Positions 55,232 to 64,000 of a DNA stretch of 64,000 nt are shown here, one piece after another; position 1 is the stretch's first letter; each line of letters starts with the position of its first letter. The position numbers and the translations under genes were made by a program. The notes beneath the pieces are model-generated. The model made no database searches. It was not told the origin of the DNA and saw only the letters and a program-made list of their open reading frames with translations. Source of the DNA: Jaenimonas drosophilae (taxonomy: Eukaryota > Euglenozoa > Kinetoplastea > Trypanosomatida > Trypanosomatidae); the NCBI GenBank assembly GCA_030849065.1, contig JASAON010001598.1:1-64000 (forward strand), written 5' to 3'.

Positions 55232-57829
55232 CTATGGGGAAGATAAAGGTAGGTGAGGGAAGCAGGATTGTGGTGCGTGATGGATGGAGCTATTCAGTCG
55301 AGCTGCGGTGATGGTGGAGCTACGCAGAATGCTCAATGAATCGCACTCCAACCGCGCAGAGGGCGGAGGTGGTTCCGTGTGGCCCTCGACGTCCTCATCG
55401 GATTCCACCAGCTTCGTATCCGTCGTGGCGGGTGTTTTGGCTGAGATACGTGGCTCCACTCCATCTCCACCTGGAAGGGCACGTGAGGCTTCCAGACGCA
55501 GCTTCATGGCCTCATAACGCAGTCGTAGTTTTTCGTAGCGTTGCACGTTCACGTCCATGGCTCGCTTATGATCCACCTGGCAGGTGGTGAGGGCAGCCTC
55601 CCACATGCGCTGTTCTCGCTCGAGCTGCATGCGGAGTGTTTCCACCTCGCGAAGGGCATCTTGGTGATGAAGCTCCATCATCTCCATGTCCTCCAGCTTC
55701 TGCCGTGCACCCGCAACCTCCGCCAGGCTCACCTCCAGACGCTGGTCCATGGATCGGATGCATGCCTCACCCGTCGTCCGCAGCTCCCGCGCGCGACCGA
55801 GCTCCTCCTCGAGAGTCGTGGCGGTGGCCTGTGCCTCTGCTCGCATAGCCATCGCCTTGCGGAGTGAATCCTCCAGAATGTGTGCCTTTTCCTCCCATTG
55901 ATCGCAGGCCGCCGACTTCTCCCGCAGTGCGCCGTGCACGCCTTGAAGGCTCTCACGTGATTCTCGGCGTGTCTCGGCCAATTCCTTTTCCAGCTCTGCC
56001 ACCTGAAGCAGCAGCTCCTGCTGTTTGGGGGTTCGTTCCGACACGACGCGCTGGAAGGCAACCTCGGCATCGCGACGGGCTGCCTCGGCACCAGCCACTG
56101 CTGCATCTGCCTCCGACCGTATGCGCAGCTTCTCTTCCTCATACTGGGTCTTGAGAGAGCTGCGCTCCTTCTCGTACTCGTCGTGCCTCTTCGCGGCCTG
56201 CTGGGCCACCTGCATCTCCCGCTCCTCCACGCGTTGCTGAAGGAGATGGAGCTGCCCCTCAATCTCCATGTGCTGCTGCTCCAGATTGTGGCATTGCGAC
56301 TCATAACCATCGCGCTCATCTTGCAAGCGACGCACCTCACGCTTCAGGTACTCGTTTTCGCGGCTCAACACCAGCAGCCGCTGATCATGTTGCTCAGTAC
56401 TCAGCTGGTGCAGGGTATCCACGCACTTAAGCTGGCCTGCAAGCTCCTCATTCTGACGCGTGAGACGAGTGAGAGCCTCAAACAGCTTTACCTCTGCCTC
56501 CACAGCCTCTGCAGGCGTACGTGGCATGTGATAGAGGTAGGGAATGGAGCTGCTCTCTGTGTAGGAGGTGGTGGCGGTACGCAAGGTGGACGCGGTGCCG
56601 GGGTCGGTGTAGTGTGGCGGCACATGCGCAGTGGCGCGCTCCCCCCGCTGGGCCTGGGGCGGCTCCTCAGACGGAGCAGTTTGGATGGGCTCACTCGTGC
56701 TCGGAGTCGCGAGGGAGCTTCCCACTTCGGCAGAGGTGGTGTGGATGGCGGTACCGCGTGGGCTGGCATCGGGTATGGCACCGCCCAGACGAGGGCGTGA
56801 GTTGTCCGACTGCGACCAGACGTCCGTGGATGGGGTGCGTAGAGAGGAGGAGGAGCCTTCAGGAGAGGGCTCGCCCGCGAGTGGGCCGCTGCCGGAGTGG
56901 CGGCCAAGAATGGCACCGGAGCGCTCGCGGGGCTCACTCAGCATGCTGCTCCCGCGATGGGTGGTGGCGGTGGGTCGCAGAGGCAGCGTACGCTCCTGGT
57001 GTGGGAGGCTCATGGAGGTGTCATCCATCGTATCGGTGCCGCGGCGAGGAAGATCCACGTTGGGGCCTCCTTCACCTCCCACAGAAGCGGCAGTGGCGTC
57101 GTGAGTTGGGCTCGGAAGGGGATGCGCATCACCAGAAGAAAGCAAGACTGACGGGACCGACATCAAACTCCGCGTGGTTCCCCCAACCACATCTTGCATC
57201 GCATGGCCTCGTCCACGTGTGCCGTGTTGCTGAATGTAGAGCTGCAACCGTTGATTCTCCACGTTCAGGCGCTGCATTTGCACCCGCAACATCTCCCGCT
57301 CCTCACGCCACTGGCCCTCCTGCCGCTTGCGTGAGGCGTAGGCCTTGGCCCCATCCACGTATGCCCCGCGGAGGCCCTCCACCTTCTTGAGATCCAGCTG
57401 TAAGGCATCGCGCTCCTGCTGGACGGCCTGCAGTTGGCTCTCCACCTTGGTGAGCTCTGCGCGGTATTTGCTCACGACATCGCCACACAAGCTTCGAAGC
57501 TGCATCACCTCCGTTGGCGAGGCCCAGTGTGTTCCGGCAGCGTCGTGGGTAGGCGGCACAAGTCGCTCTCCTGGGTAGTAGTGATGAGGAACCTCACGAG
57601 GCTCCGGAAGAGAGCCGCCACTGTTGCTTGTGCTCGTGGTGGTGGTGGTGGTGTTAGGGCCAGCGTAGGCTCCATGTGGAGGGCCGTAGCGATGAAGGTC
57701 CTCGAGCCCCGCTGCACGACCTCGGAAAAGCCTGACGTCGGAGGATGGGGTGGCGGAGGGGCTCGTGGATTGCGTCATGGAGCTCTCGTCGAGCATCGTT
57801 GTGGAGGTGAAGGACTGATGTTGCAACAT
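55232..57829 (-). CDS. Coiled-coil protein
   Basis: An 865-aa protein. Residues 1-110 are Ser/Thr/Pro-rich (with a Thr run near 60-66), then a coiled coil at about 110-200 (AELTKVESQLQAVQQERDAL and on), a disordered Ser/Pro/Thr linker (about 205-445), and a long coiled coil at about 455-790 (EAVEAEVKLFEALTRLTRQN, EMQVAQQAAKRHDEYEKERS). The last 60 residues are disordered. Domain layout suits a cytoskeletal or basal-body scaffold, but no homologue is recognised. ATG 57829 is the first in frame. Confidence 0.85.
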   Translation of the reverse strand: MLQHQSFTSTTMLDESSMTQSTSPSATPSSDVRLFRGRAAGLEDLHRYGPPHGAYAGPNTTTTTTSTSNSGGSLPEPREVPHHYYPGERLVPPTHDAAGTHWASPTEVMQLRSLCGDVVSKYRAELTKVESQLQAVQQERDALQLDLKKVEGLRGAYVDGAKAYASRKRQEGQWREEREMLRVQMQRLNVENQRLQLYIQQHGTRGRGHAMQDVVGGTTRSLMSVPSVLLSSGDAHPLPSPTHDATAASVGGEGGPNVDLPRRGTDTMDDTSMSLPHQERTLPLRPTATTHRGSSMLSEPRERSGAILGRHSGSGPLAGEPSPEGSSSSLRTPSTDVWSQSDNSRPRLGGAIPDASPRGTAIHTTSAEVGSSLATPSTSEPIQTAPSEEPPQAQRGERATAHVPPHYTDPGTASTLRTATTSYTESSSIPYLYHMPRTPAEAVEAEVKLFEALTRLTRQNEELAGQLKCVDTLHQLSTEQHDQRLLVLSRENEYLKREVRRLQDERDGYESQCHNLEQQHMEIEGQLHLLQQRVEEREMQVAQQAAKRHDEYEKERSSLKTQYEEEKLRIRSEADAAVAGAEAARRDAEVAFQRVVSERTPKQQELLLQVAELEKELAETRRESRESLQGVHGALREKSAACDQWEEKAHILEDSLRKAMAMRAEAQATATTLEEELGRARELRTTGEACIRSMDQRLEVSLAEVAGARQKLEDMEMMELHHQDALREVETLRMQLEREQRMWEAALTTCQVDHKRAMDVNVQRYEKLRLRYEAMKLRLEASRALPGGDGVEPRISAKTPATTDTKLVESDEDVEGHTEPPPPSARLECDSLSILRSSTITAARLNSSIHHAPQSCFPHLPLSSP

Positions 57830-58197
57830 CCCCCCCTACGTGTGAGACGGTTGTTGTTGTTTATGCGGTTGCTGCGGGGTGATGCACCTACACAGAGATC
57901 TATGTGATGGCAGGTTCTATGCTGGCGGCTGAAGAAGTACTCAGGATACTCAGCTGCCGTACAAAGATGGTCGTGTTGGTGGAACCACCAAACAGTGTCT
58001 TCCTTCTGCACAAGAAGAAGGCGCACAGACGCTGAGGAGAGTGAAGCAAAGAAGAAGGAGAGCAACAAATCGGAGAGGGCAACGAGATGGATGAAGCTAT
58101 GCCACGCAACGACGAGACGAGTGTGGTGGGCCATACACACACATGTCAGGACGCACAACCACATTCATTGGAAAAGACAACTCAACCATTCCGATCA
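57830..58197. other. Intergenic region
   Basis: About 370 bases; the strand complementary to 57986-58080 is pyrimidine-rich (CTTCTTCTTTGCTTCACTCT-like), a probable splice region for the gene at 55232. No gene seen. Confidence 0.7.
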
Positions 58198-61100
58198 TCA
58201 CATGAAGTCGGCCAACACGGCAGGCATCTTCACCGCGTTTGTGGCTCCGTCTTGGTACGTGTAGCGCACTTGAGAGGCCTTTGGCTTGGCAGTACTGCTG
58301 CTCTGAATTGCTGCTGCTGCTGCCGCTGTGGCTGCCGTTGGCGTCGTGCATGGAGCCACACGACGTGTTGTTGTGTTGGTCTTCTTCATGCCAAAGAAGG
58401 CCGCCAGAGAGGTTAGTGGGGCCGGTGTGGCAGCAGCCTCCTTCACGGGAGCCGCCACAGTGGTGGCTGGTGCATCACGCACTGCCGCTGCATTTGTGTG
58501 GGAAGTTGTGGCGAGGGTGGCCTCGGTGCTCATGGAGGCAGCCGTTGCCGTGCCAGGCGCCACTGCACCATCATTGGCATGCGCAGGCTGACCGACGTCT
58601 CTTGCTGCCGCTGCACGGCTCCGCGTTGCTGCCTGCTGCGCAATGATGTACCGCTCAATCTCCACCACCAGCATCTGCCGCACATCTTCACGCACGGTGA
58701 AGAATGGCTGCTTCGTCGCAGCATCGCGCCGTCCTGGGCGGTGCGTGGCGTCGGCATCCCCAAAACGTTGCTGACGGCCTTCCGCAGAGTAGGAAGCAGA
58801 AGCACCTCCACTGCCCCAGCTTCCACGTGGACGCTTGAAGCCAACCGGTGCGCTAGAGAAGGGCCGAATGAGCCCGCCTAAACAATCCACCTCGGGTGCG
58901 AGGCGCCACGACTCTTCACTCTCGCCCTCACCGCCGCCATGTGCGGGTGCGATCATCACTGCCTGACTTCGTGGCCGTTTGCGGTAGGTGAGGCCGTAGG
59001 CAACGTGGCGGGCCACCGACATCTCCAGCAAGTGCCTAACCGTTGTTGGGAGGGAGGCGATGGAGGCGATGGAGTGCGAGGGTATCTTTATGGAGGCATC
59101 GAAGAGGCAGCGGCAGAGCATCGGGCAGAGCTCCGCGGAGAGAACCTCGGCGGAGCTCATGAAGGCGTTGAGCTCAGCCCGACAGGCATCCTGCAGCCGA
59201 CGAATGACGAGGGAGGACTCCGAGCTGAGGTGCAACAAACGAGCATGCTCCCTCGGGTACTGCAGCTTCTCCCCACGTGTTGTGCTGCTGCAGCAGACGT
59301 AGCAGTGAAGCGCGGTGATAGTGTTATATTGTTCGGCAAAAGGAATGAGGCTCGCCGCGCGCTGAAAGGCGGCCGTTGTGAGGAGGTCCTGCTCCGCAAA
59401 AGCGGCGGCGACCGAGGCGGATTTGGCCATGGAGAAGTCCGGGTAGCTGCGCAACGAGTAGTTATCAAAGAGTCCATCCAACAAGGATGCGGCATCGGGG
59501 CAGTCTCGGAGAACGTGGCTGAGATGAAGAAATCCGGCATCAACACGGAAGCCAGACACCACCTCCAGACCATGTGCGGGCAGTCGTGAATGTGTAGGGT
59601 TGGTTGATGATGATGATGATGTTGTATTTGAGGTGCCAATGACGCGCGCCGTTTCACGGGCCTTGCGGGCAGCCACAGCGGCTATGGCGTGTTGCGTTGA
59701 TGCCTCCATCAACGCTTCGTAGTCCACGCCATAGACCTTGTGTAGCAGCTGAATACACTTACTCCGCTCTGGTTTGGTGAAGACGGCGTTCCACGCACCC
59801 CAAACATCCGAGCGCGCATCTTTGCTGTGCATATGACGCACCAAATCTAGCGCAGCCTGACGTGGTGTGGTGGCGGACGACGTTGTTGTTGTTGATGATG
59901 ATGATGTGTTGGGGAGCAGACGCAAAAACTGAAGCGTGTTGAGGCAGCTCCGCACATCACCGCTACTGCAGCGCACCAACTCCGCCACAACGGCCGAATC
60001 CAGCTCCATCCCCTCCATCTCCGCAATCTGCTGAAGGCGGCTCTGCAGCCGTTGTGGGCGGATGGCGGGGAGATGGACGACGTTGTAGCAATGCTGCCGC
60101 AGTGGGCGCAGGGCGGGAACGTAGAGGTCGTTGCACAGACAAAAGACGGGGCGGTGAATATCTTGCTTAATGAGAAGTTGTGCCACGTTGGCGGAGATGC
60201 CATCAATTTCATCAATCACCAAACACTTGGGTGCCAACAAATGATCCATGAGCGAAGTTGGTGGCGCACCGCTGTCGGGTGGACGTTGGCCAACAACACG
60301 TCGCGCGCGTGCCCCTGATCCGCCCGCGGAGACGGCGGTCTTAATCATGGATTCAATCCGTGATGCGGTGCGCTCCACGCTGGCGTTGATCTCCATCACT
60401 TCGTACCCGCAGTGCGCGGCGAGAACATGAACGAGGGTTGTCTTGCCCACCCCAGGCGGGCCCGTAAGGATGGCGATGCGCTCCTCCGGCCGCAGGTCGC
60501 GTGGTGTGGCGTGTGCCTCACTCGATGCCCAACTTCTTCCAGCTGCACCATCGCCATCCTGTGCGGGCGGCGCATCAAAGACGGATGCATCCCACGACTT
60601 TAGCCACTGCAGCAGTTGCAAATTGATGGCCTCATCACTCAGGATATCACGAAAGGCACGGGGGCGGTACTTGCTCACCCACAACTGCTCCTCCACGGAG
60701 CTCCTCGTGGATGGAGGTGGTGGTGGCCGTTGTGCGCGCGCAATCTGCTCTTCTTGTGCCTCCGCCTTCAACGTCTCGAGCAGCTCCGCCACGGTGATGG
60801 AGCCGCCATCGAGCAAGCCAAGGCCCGCACCACGTGTGCGCGTGAGGCGGTCGTGAATCTCCCGACGACCGGCGAGCTCATCATCCTCATCGGCCGCATG
60901 CTCCGCCTCCTCATCTGCTCGATCCGCTGCCGTCACCCAGCGGGTAGAGCCATCATCTCCGCGAAGCATAAATGATGTGCCGTGAATAGGCGGGAATGCC
61001 AACACACCGCGAGAGGTGGGGTCGCCGCCCCCATCGGCGCGCTCGTCGAGCAGTGGAGAGGCGGCAAAGAGGCTGAAGGATGAGGTGCTCGTTGGGGATG

Positions 61101-61269
61101 CGGCAGATTCAATCGCCACATTCACGGCTAGCGGCGGAGGTGGCTGAACGAGGCCGGGATCGTTGGCGCAGGGGAGCAACTTCAGAAGATCATCATCTTC
61201 GTCCTCCACAAATGCATCGGCGTAGCGCATCTCGAGCTCGGCCGCCCGCCATGCCTCTTCATCATCCAT
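58198..61269 (-). CDS. CTF18: Ctf18, large subunit of the alternative RFC clamp loader
   Basis: A 1023-aa AAA+ ATPase. It carries WVSKYRPRAFRDILSDE (197-213), Walker A GPPGVGKT (270-277), Walker B VIDEID (351-356), sensor 1 FCLCNDL (376-382) and a downstream helical collar with SSGDVRSCLNTLQFL. Ctf18 replaces Rfc1 in a complex with Rfc2-5, Dcc1 and Ctf8 that loads or unloads PCNA and supports cohesion and checkpoint signalling. The C-terminus RYTYQDGATNAVKMPAVLAD matches the conserved Ctf18 tail (RYxEGxSNAV in other eukaryotes) that binds Ctf8-Dcc1, separating it from Rfc1 and Elg1. LTSLAAFF at 952-959 resembles a PIP box lacking the first Gln. The N-terminal 190 residues are acidic and poorly conserved. 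ATG 61269. Confidence 0.95.
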   Translation of the reverse strand: MDDEEAWRAAELEMRYADAFVEDEDDDLLKLLPCANDPGLVQPPPPLAVNVAIESAASPTSTSSFSLFAASPLLDERADGGGDPTSRGVLAFPPIHGTSFMLRGDDGSTRWVTAADRADEEAEHAADEDDELAGRREIHDRLTRTRGAGLGLLDGGSITVAELLETLKAEAQEEQIARAQRPPPPPSTRSSVEEQLWVSKYRPRAFRDILSDEAINLQLLQWLKSWDASVFDAPPAQDGDGAAGRSWASSEAHATPRDLRPEERIAILTGPPGVGKTTLVHVLAAHCGYEVMEINASVERTASRIESMIKTAVSAGGSGARARRVVGQRPPDSGAPPTSLMDHLLAPKCLVIDEIDGISANVAQLLIKQDIHRPVFCLCNDLYVPALRPLRQHCYNVVHLPAIRPQRLQSRLQQIAEMEGMELDSAVVAELVRCSSGDVRSCLNTLQFLRLLPNTSSSSTTTTSSATTPRQAALDLVRHMHSKDARSDVWGAWNAVFTKPERSKCIQLLHKVYGVDYEALMEASTQHAIAAVAARKARETARVIGTSNTTSSSSSTNPTHSRLPAHGLEVVSGFRVDAGFLHLSHVLRDCPDAASLLDGLFDNYSLRSYPDFSMAKSASVAAAFAEQDLLTTAAFQRAASLIPFAEQYNTITALHCYVCCSSTTRGEKLQYPREHARLLHLSSESSLVIRRLQDACRAELNAFMSSAEVLSAELCPMLCRCLFDASIKIPSHSIASIASLPTTVRHLLEMSVARHVAYGLTYRKRPRSQAVMIAPAHGGGEGESEESWRLAPEVDCLGGLIRPFSSAPVGFKRPRGSWGSGGASASYSAEGRQQRFGDADATHRPGRRDAATKQPFFTVREDVRQMLVVEIERYIIAQQAATRSRAAAARDVGQPAHANDGAVAPGTATAASMSTEATLATTSHTNAAAVRDAPATTVAAPVKEAAATPAPLTSLAAFFGMKKTNTTTRRVAPCTTPTAATAAAAAAIQSSSTAKPKASQVRYTYQDGATNAVKMPAVLADFM

Positions 61270-61698
61270 GATGATTGATACGCGTTCTTATCCAGAGCAA
61301 AGAATGAGTGGTGTTGGTGCTATCCTCCTATCCGCATACACGGCGTAGTAGTCTATGTGTCTGAAGAATGTGACGTTTATGGATGTGTATGGATGTTTCT
61401 ATAATGTGTGTGTGTGTGTGGTTATGTGGTTGTGTGTGTGGTTGTGCTTTCTTGTCTCGATCACCAACACCGTTGTTCGATCCAACCACAACGAGGTTGG
61501 ATCTTCATCACAGACATCAACACGAAGAAACAACAAGAAGGGAGGTATATGTGGTGTTGTGTCCTTGACGCAGTCTTTGCAACATGCAACAGATGCAGCA
61601 CAACAATCAGAAGTGATAAGAAATGATTGATTGGATCTTGTGATGGAGCAAACACACAACACGTGAATAGCCCAAGCGACCTCATACTTGTCGGGTAC
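61270..61698. other. Intergenic region with GT repeats
   Basis: About 430 bases with GT-rich tracts at about 61406-61443. No gene seen. Confidence 0.7.
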
Positions 61699-62478
61699 TC
61701 ACTGCAGCTCCGCAGCAGGCACACCAAGTGCGCCGAGCGTTGCCACGAGCTCCTGCATCTCTGGCTCGAAGTCATGTGCCCAGCGACGTGCATCGATGTT
61801 GGCTTGATGAAGACGGAGCTCCTTCAACGCCGTTGTGCCAGCGGAGATGGCGGCGGGCAAATCCACGCAAGCGGCATCCTCCTTCGCGGCGTTGTAGCTC
61901 GCGTGGAGCACCGCGATGGTGGCGCAGAGGCCGTCAAAGACATGTGCCGTGACGCGCTCGTTGAGTTCTGCCGCAGTATCGTCGTCCGCCGATGCTGTGG
62001 CGGCCGTTGCCGCTTCCTCCTCCTCCAGCCGACGCAGACCTTCGGCGTGCAGTGATTGAAGCACCGCCTCTGCCGTTGATGTTGCCGATTTGGTTCGCAA
62101 TGGCGTCGTCTCCTGCTTGATGGCGTGGCTCCGCAGCACCTCTGCCGGTTTTGGCGCAGGACCACGACGAATGATCTGCAGGACCTCCTCCATGTTGAGG
62201 TCTTGGATGGCGCACAGGTATGGATCGCTCTTATCTTGCAGAAGGCTCTCCAAACTACGCTGAGAGCGTGTGTTCGTGCGGAGCGTGGGGAGATGCATCG
62301 GCCCTCGGCAGCCGAGTGATGCTGGCGCAATGCGGCCATCTCGCGACGATGTACGCATGGAGCACCACGTTGATAGAGGGGCCATGGACACGTAGGCTGA
62401 TGGAGCACAGCACATGCCACAAATGGATGAGACGCCAATGCGGCGCACCATCAGCAACGCGCTGGACCACCTCTTCAT
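61699..62478 (-). CDS. Small hypothetical protein, possibly mitochondrial
   Basis: A 259-aa protein of unknown family. The N-terminus from ATG 62478 (MKRWSSALLMVRRIG, then a Cys/Met/Ser stretch) is basic and free of acidic residues for about 70 positions, so mitochondrial import is possible. The remainder is helical: SLESLLQDKSDPYLCAIQDL, an Ala-rich acidic segment (EEEEAATAATASADDD) and a C-terminal helix bundle (HDFEPEMQELVATLGALG). The frame extends to TTG 62514, but ATG 62478 or the next ATG at 62451 is more likely. Confidence 0.65.
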   Translation of the reverse strand: MKRWSSALLMVRRIGVSSICGMCCAPSAYVSMAPLSTWCSMRTSSRDGRIAPASLGCRGPMHLPTLRTNTRSQRSLESLLQDKSDPYLCAIQDLNMEEVLQIIRRGPAPKPAEVLRSHAIKQETTPLRTKSATSTAEAVLQSLHAEGLRRLEEEEAATAATASADDDTAAELNERVTAHVFDGLCATIAVLHASYNAAKEDAACVDLPAAISAGTTALKELRLHQANIDARRWAHDFEPEMQELVATLGALGVPAAELQ

Positions 62479-62823
62479 GTTCGTTCCGCAGCTACACCAT
62501 ATTTGCCATGACAAGCAAGCAAGAAGACGGAAGAAGATGAGATATCACACCATACACCGGAGGTATTCACACCACATTTCAAACAAGAAACCAAACAGAG
62601 ACCAGATGATGTGAGGAACAACTCCCCCCAGCAGCACAACGACAACGTACAAGAGTAGTACGTGGATGCCAAGAGATGTGTGGGAAAGATACAGACCCTC
62701 CTACACCTCTTCCTTCACCCACAATGTAGATCTAGCGCACACGCATGCGTGAGGTGGGCTGTTGCGTTTGCGACCACACAACAACAACAACACACGCACA
62801 CTCTAGTCAGCTTCCGAAGTGCT
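62479..62823. other. Intergenic region
   Basis: About 345 bases, with a CAA-rich stretch at 62780-62790 region and no gene. Confidence 0.65.
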
Positions 62824-63909
62824 CTATAGTCCGGGGCAGGCAACGTTGAGGTTCTGGGAGAGCTCCCCGAATGCATCTCGCACGCTCTGCCGCAGCGATT
62901 GTTGGCGCGCACGCAGGTCGGAGAGGCTCACGTCCCAACGCCGACGCTCATCTGCTGAGGTGTGCTCCGCCCGAGTGCAGCGCTCATCCACCACCGCCTG
63001 AATCATCTTTTGATGCGCAGCGAGAAGACGGTGGACGTGTTCGAGGGCGGGCTGCACCACATCTACACGAATGCCATCGGCGGTGGCGTACGTACTGCTC
63101 GATGGCCCCAACGCACATGTGCGGAGTGAGGCCGCCGCGGATTCCTCCCACGCCGCCAGTTCTTCGCGTAGATGCTCCGCCAGCTCCGCCTGCCTATCAT
63201 GAAGTTGGCGCTCGTGGGCCACGCGAGAATCACGCTCCGCTTGCAGCCACGCGAAGATATCTATCTGCGCACGTTCATGTTGAGCGGCATCGCTACGACG
63301 GCCATCTTCTTGTGTGCGTAGCTCTTGACGGAGGAGCTCCACCTCGGCGGAGAGTGGCTCGATCTCCTCACGCATCCATCGCGCACGCTCGTGCCTCCAC
63401 CACTGTTTGGATTCATCCTGCCATCCATCCTTTATCTCCTTCACAGATGCCACACACTCATCACGCAAGCGACGCAGGCCGTTTTGGTGCTCCACCTCGC
63501 GTTGCGTGGCGGTGCTGAAGCGGAGTTGGTCCTCCTCGGCCAGCACCGCACGCGCCGCAGCGCGCAGATGCAGGTCAAAGGCCTCTTCGGAAGAGAAGTT
63601 GATGGGCAGATGCAGTGGCAGAGATGTTGTTGTTGGTGGTGGGGGTGATGGCCCTGCGACGACGCCACCACCCACTCTTGTTGTTGGTGTTGTTGTGGCA
63701 GTGGCACATGGATACAGAGCAGCGGCGGCCTCCTTCGTCGGCGAGGAGCGATGTTGCGTGAAGAGGTCGCGGGAACATTCCACCGACGATGCATCCACGC
63801 GCATGACGTGGCGGAGCTCATCCTGAATAACCTCTCGAAGGTGGGGGAGGAGCGCGCGCACCACACGCCGCTGCTCCTGCGGGGTGGCGTGGCGCAGCGC
63901 CTCCTCCAT
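62824..63909 (-). CDS. Coiled-coil protein, 5' end uncertain
   Basis: The stop is at 62824. The first visible in-frame ATG is at 63909 (361 aa), but the frame remains open to the window edge at 64000 (preceding residues ...RPPIEPRA), so the gene may start beyond the window. Residues 1-45 are helical (RALLPHLREVIQDELRHVMR); a Thr/Pro linker (70-95) follows, then nearly continuous coiled coil from about 110 to 350 with many Trp and Arg/Glu residues (EIKDGWQDESKQWWRHERAR). No family recognised. CCAATAG just before 63909 could be a weak splice site, which would support that start. Confidence 0.75.
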   Translation of the reverse strand: MEEALRHATPQEQRRVVRALLPHLREVIQDELRHVMRVDASSVECSRDLFTQHRSSPTKEAAAALYPCATATTTPTTRVGGGVVAGPSPPPPTTTSLPLHLPINFSSEEAFDLHLRAAARAVLAEEDQLRFSTATQREVEHQNGLRRLRDECVASVKEIKDGWQDESKQWWRHERARWMREEIEPLSAEVELLRQELRTQEDGRRSDAAQHERAQIDIFAWLQAERDSRVAHERQLHDRQAELAEHLREELAAWEESAAASLRTCALGPSSSTYATADGIRVDVVQPALEHVHRLLAAHQKMIQAVVDERCTRAEHTSADERRRWDVSLSDLRARQQSLRQSVRDAFGELSQNLNVACPGL

Positions 63910-64000
63910 GGCGCGAGGCTCTATTGGTGGTCGGCGATGCGATGGCCGGAGAGATGATGATTCATCCTCGGTTGTGCAGCAGCTGGAGCCGCTCCACTGA

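Overview
The window looks like nuclear DNA of a kinetoplastid protist (trypanosomatid or close relative). The evidence is long intronless genes read one after another on a single strand, short intergenic gaps with pyrimidine tracts followed by AG (trans-splice acceptor signals) just before start codons, abundant CA/CT/TTG microsatellites between genes, C- or G-ending codons, and RNA polymerase III genes gathered where two transcription units meet. The genus cannot be decided from the sequence. No mobile element, CRISPR array, telomeric repeat or spliced-leader gene was seen.

Layout. Bases 2-178 are the 3' end of a plus-strand gene. Bases 179-2487 are a convergent strand-switch region with tRNA-Ala(AGC), tRNA-Gly(GCC), a single 5S rRNA gene that is not an ORF, tRNA-Ser(GCT), and a striking cluster of poly-C/poly-G runs between 698 and 1620. 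From 2488 to the right edge, twenty protein genes all lie on the minus strand and are transcribed leftwards towards that region. The last of them (62824 upward) stays open to the window edge.

Minus-strand genes, left to right: Dus3-like tRNA-dihydrouridine synthase; cytidine deaminase; a probable N-myristoylated EF-hand-like protein; an ANTH-domain/protein-kinase fusion; a RING-H2 protein; an FHA-BRCT-BRCT protein resembling NBS1/nibrin; an EFM5/EEF1AKMT1-type eEF1A lysine methyltransferase with a long coiled-coil tail; a protein of unknown function with a degenerate EF-hand; a 1457-aa coiled-coil protein; a type II membrane SGNH/PC-esterase-like protein; a possible RMC1 (Mic1-domain) homologue; a mitochondrial-type membrane J-protein; a 3019-aa secretory-pathway membrane protein; a PhzF-family enzyme with large insertions; a PB1-domain MAP3K-like kinase; a Ser/Arg-rich protein; a coiled-coil protein; the Ctf18 subunit of the alternative clamp loader; a small unknown protein; and a coiled-coil protein cut by the right edge.

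As usual in kinetoplastids, neighbouring genes do not form a pathway. Thematic links are genome maintenance (NBS1-like, Ctf18), translation and RNA modification (Dus3, EFM5, tRNAs, 5S), endomembrane signalling (ANTH-kinase, RMC1-like) and MAP-kinase-type signalling. Starts were set at the first ATG after a plausible splice acceptor; several longer reading frames begin at non-ATG codons or run through pyrimidine tracts. The most unusual items are the ANTH-kinase fusion, the NBS1-like protein with an eroded FHA site, the 3019-aa protein, and the homopolymer cluster in the strand-switch region.
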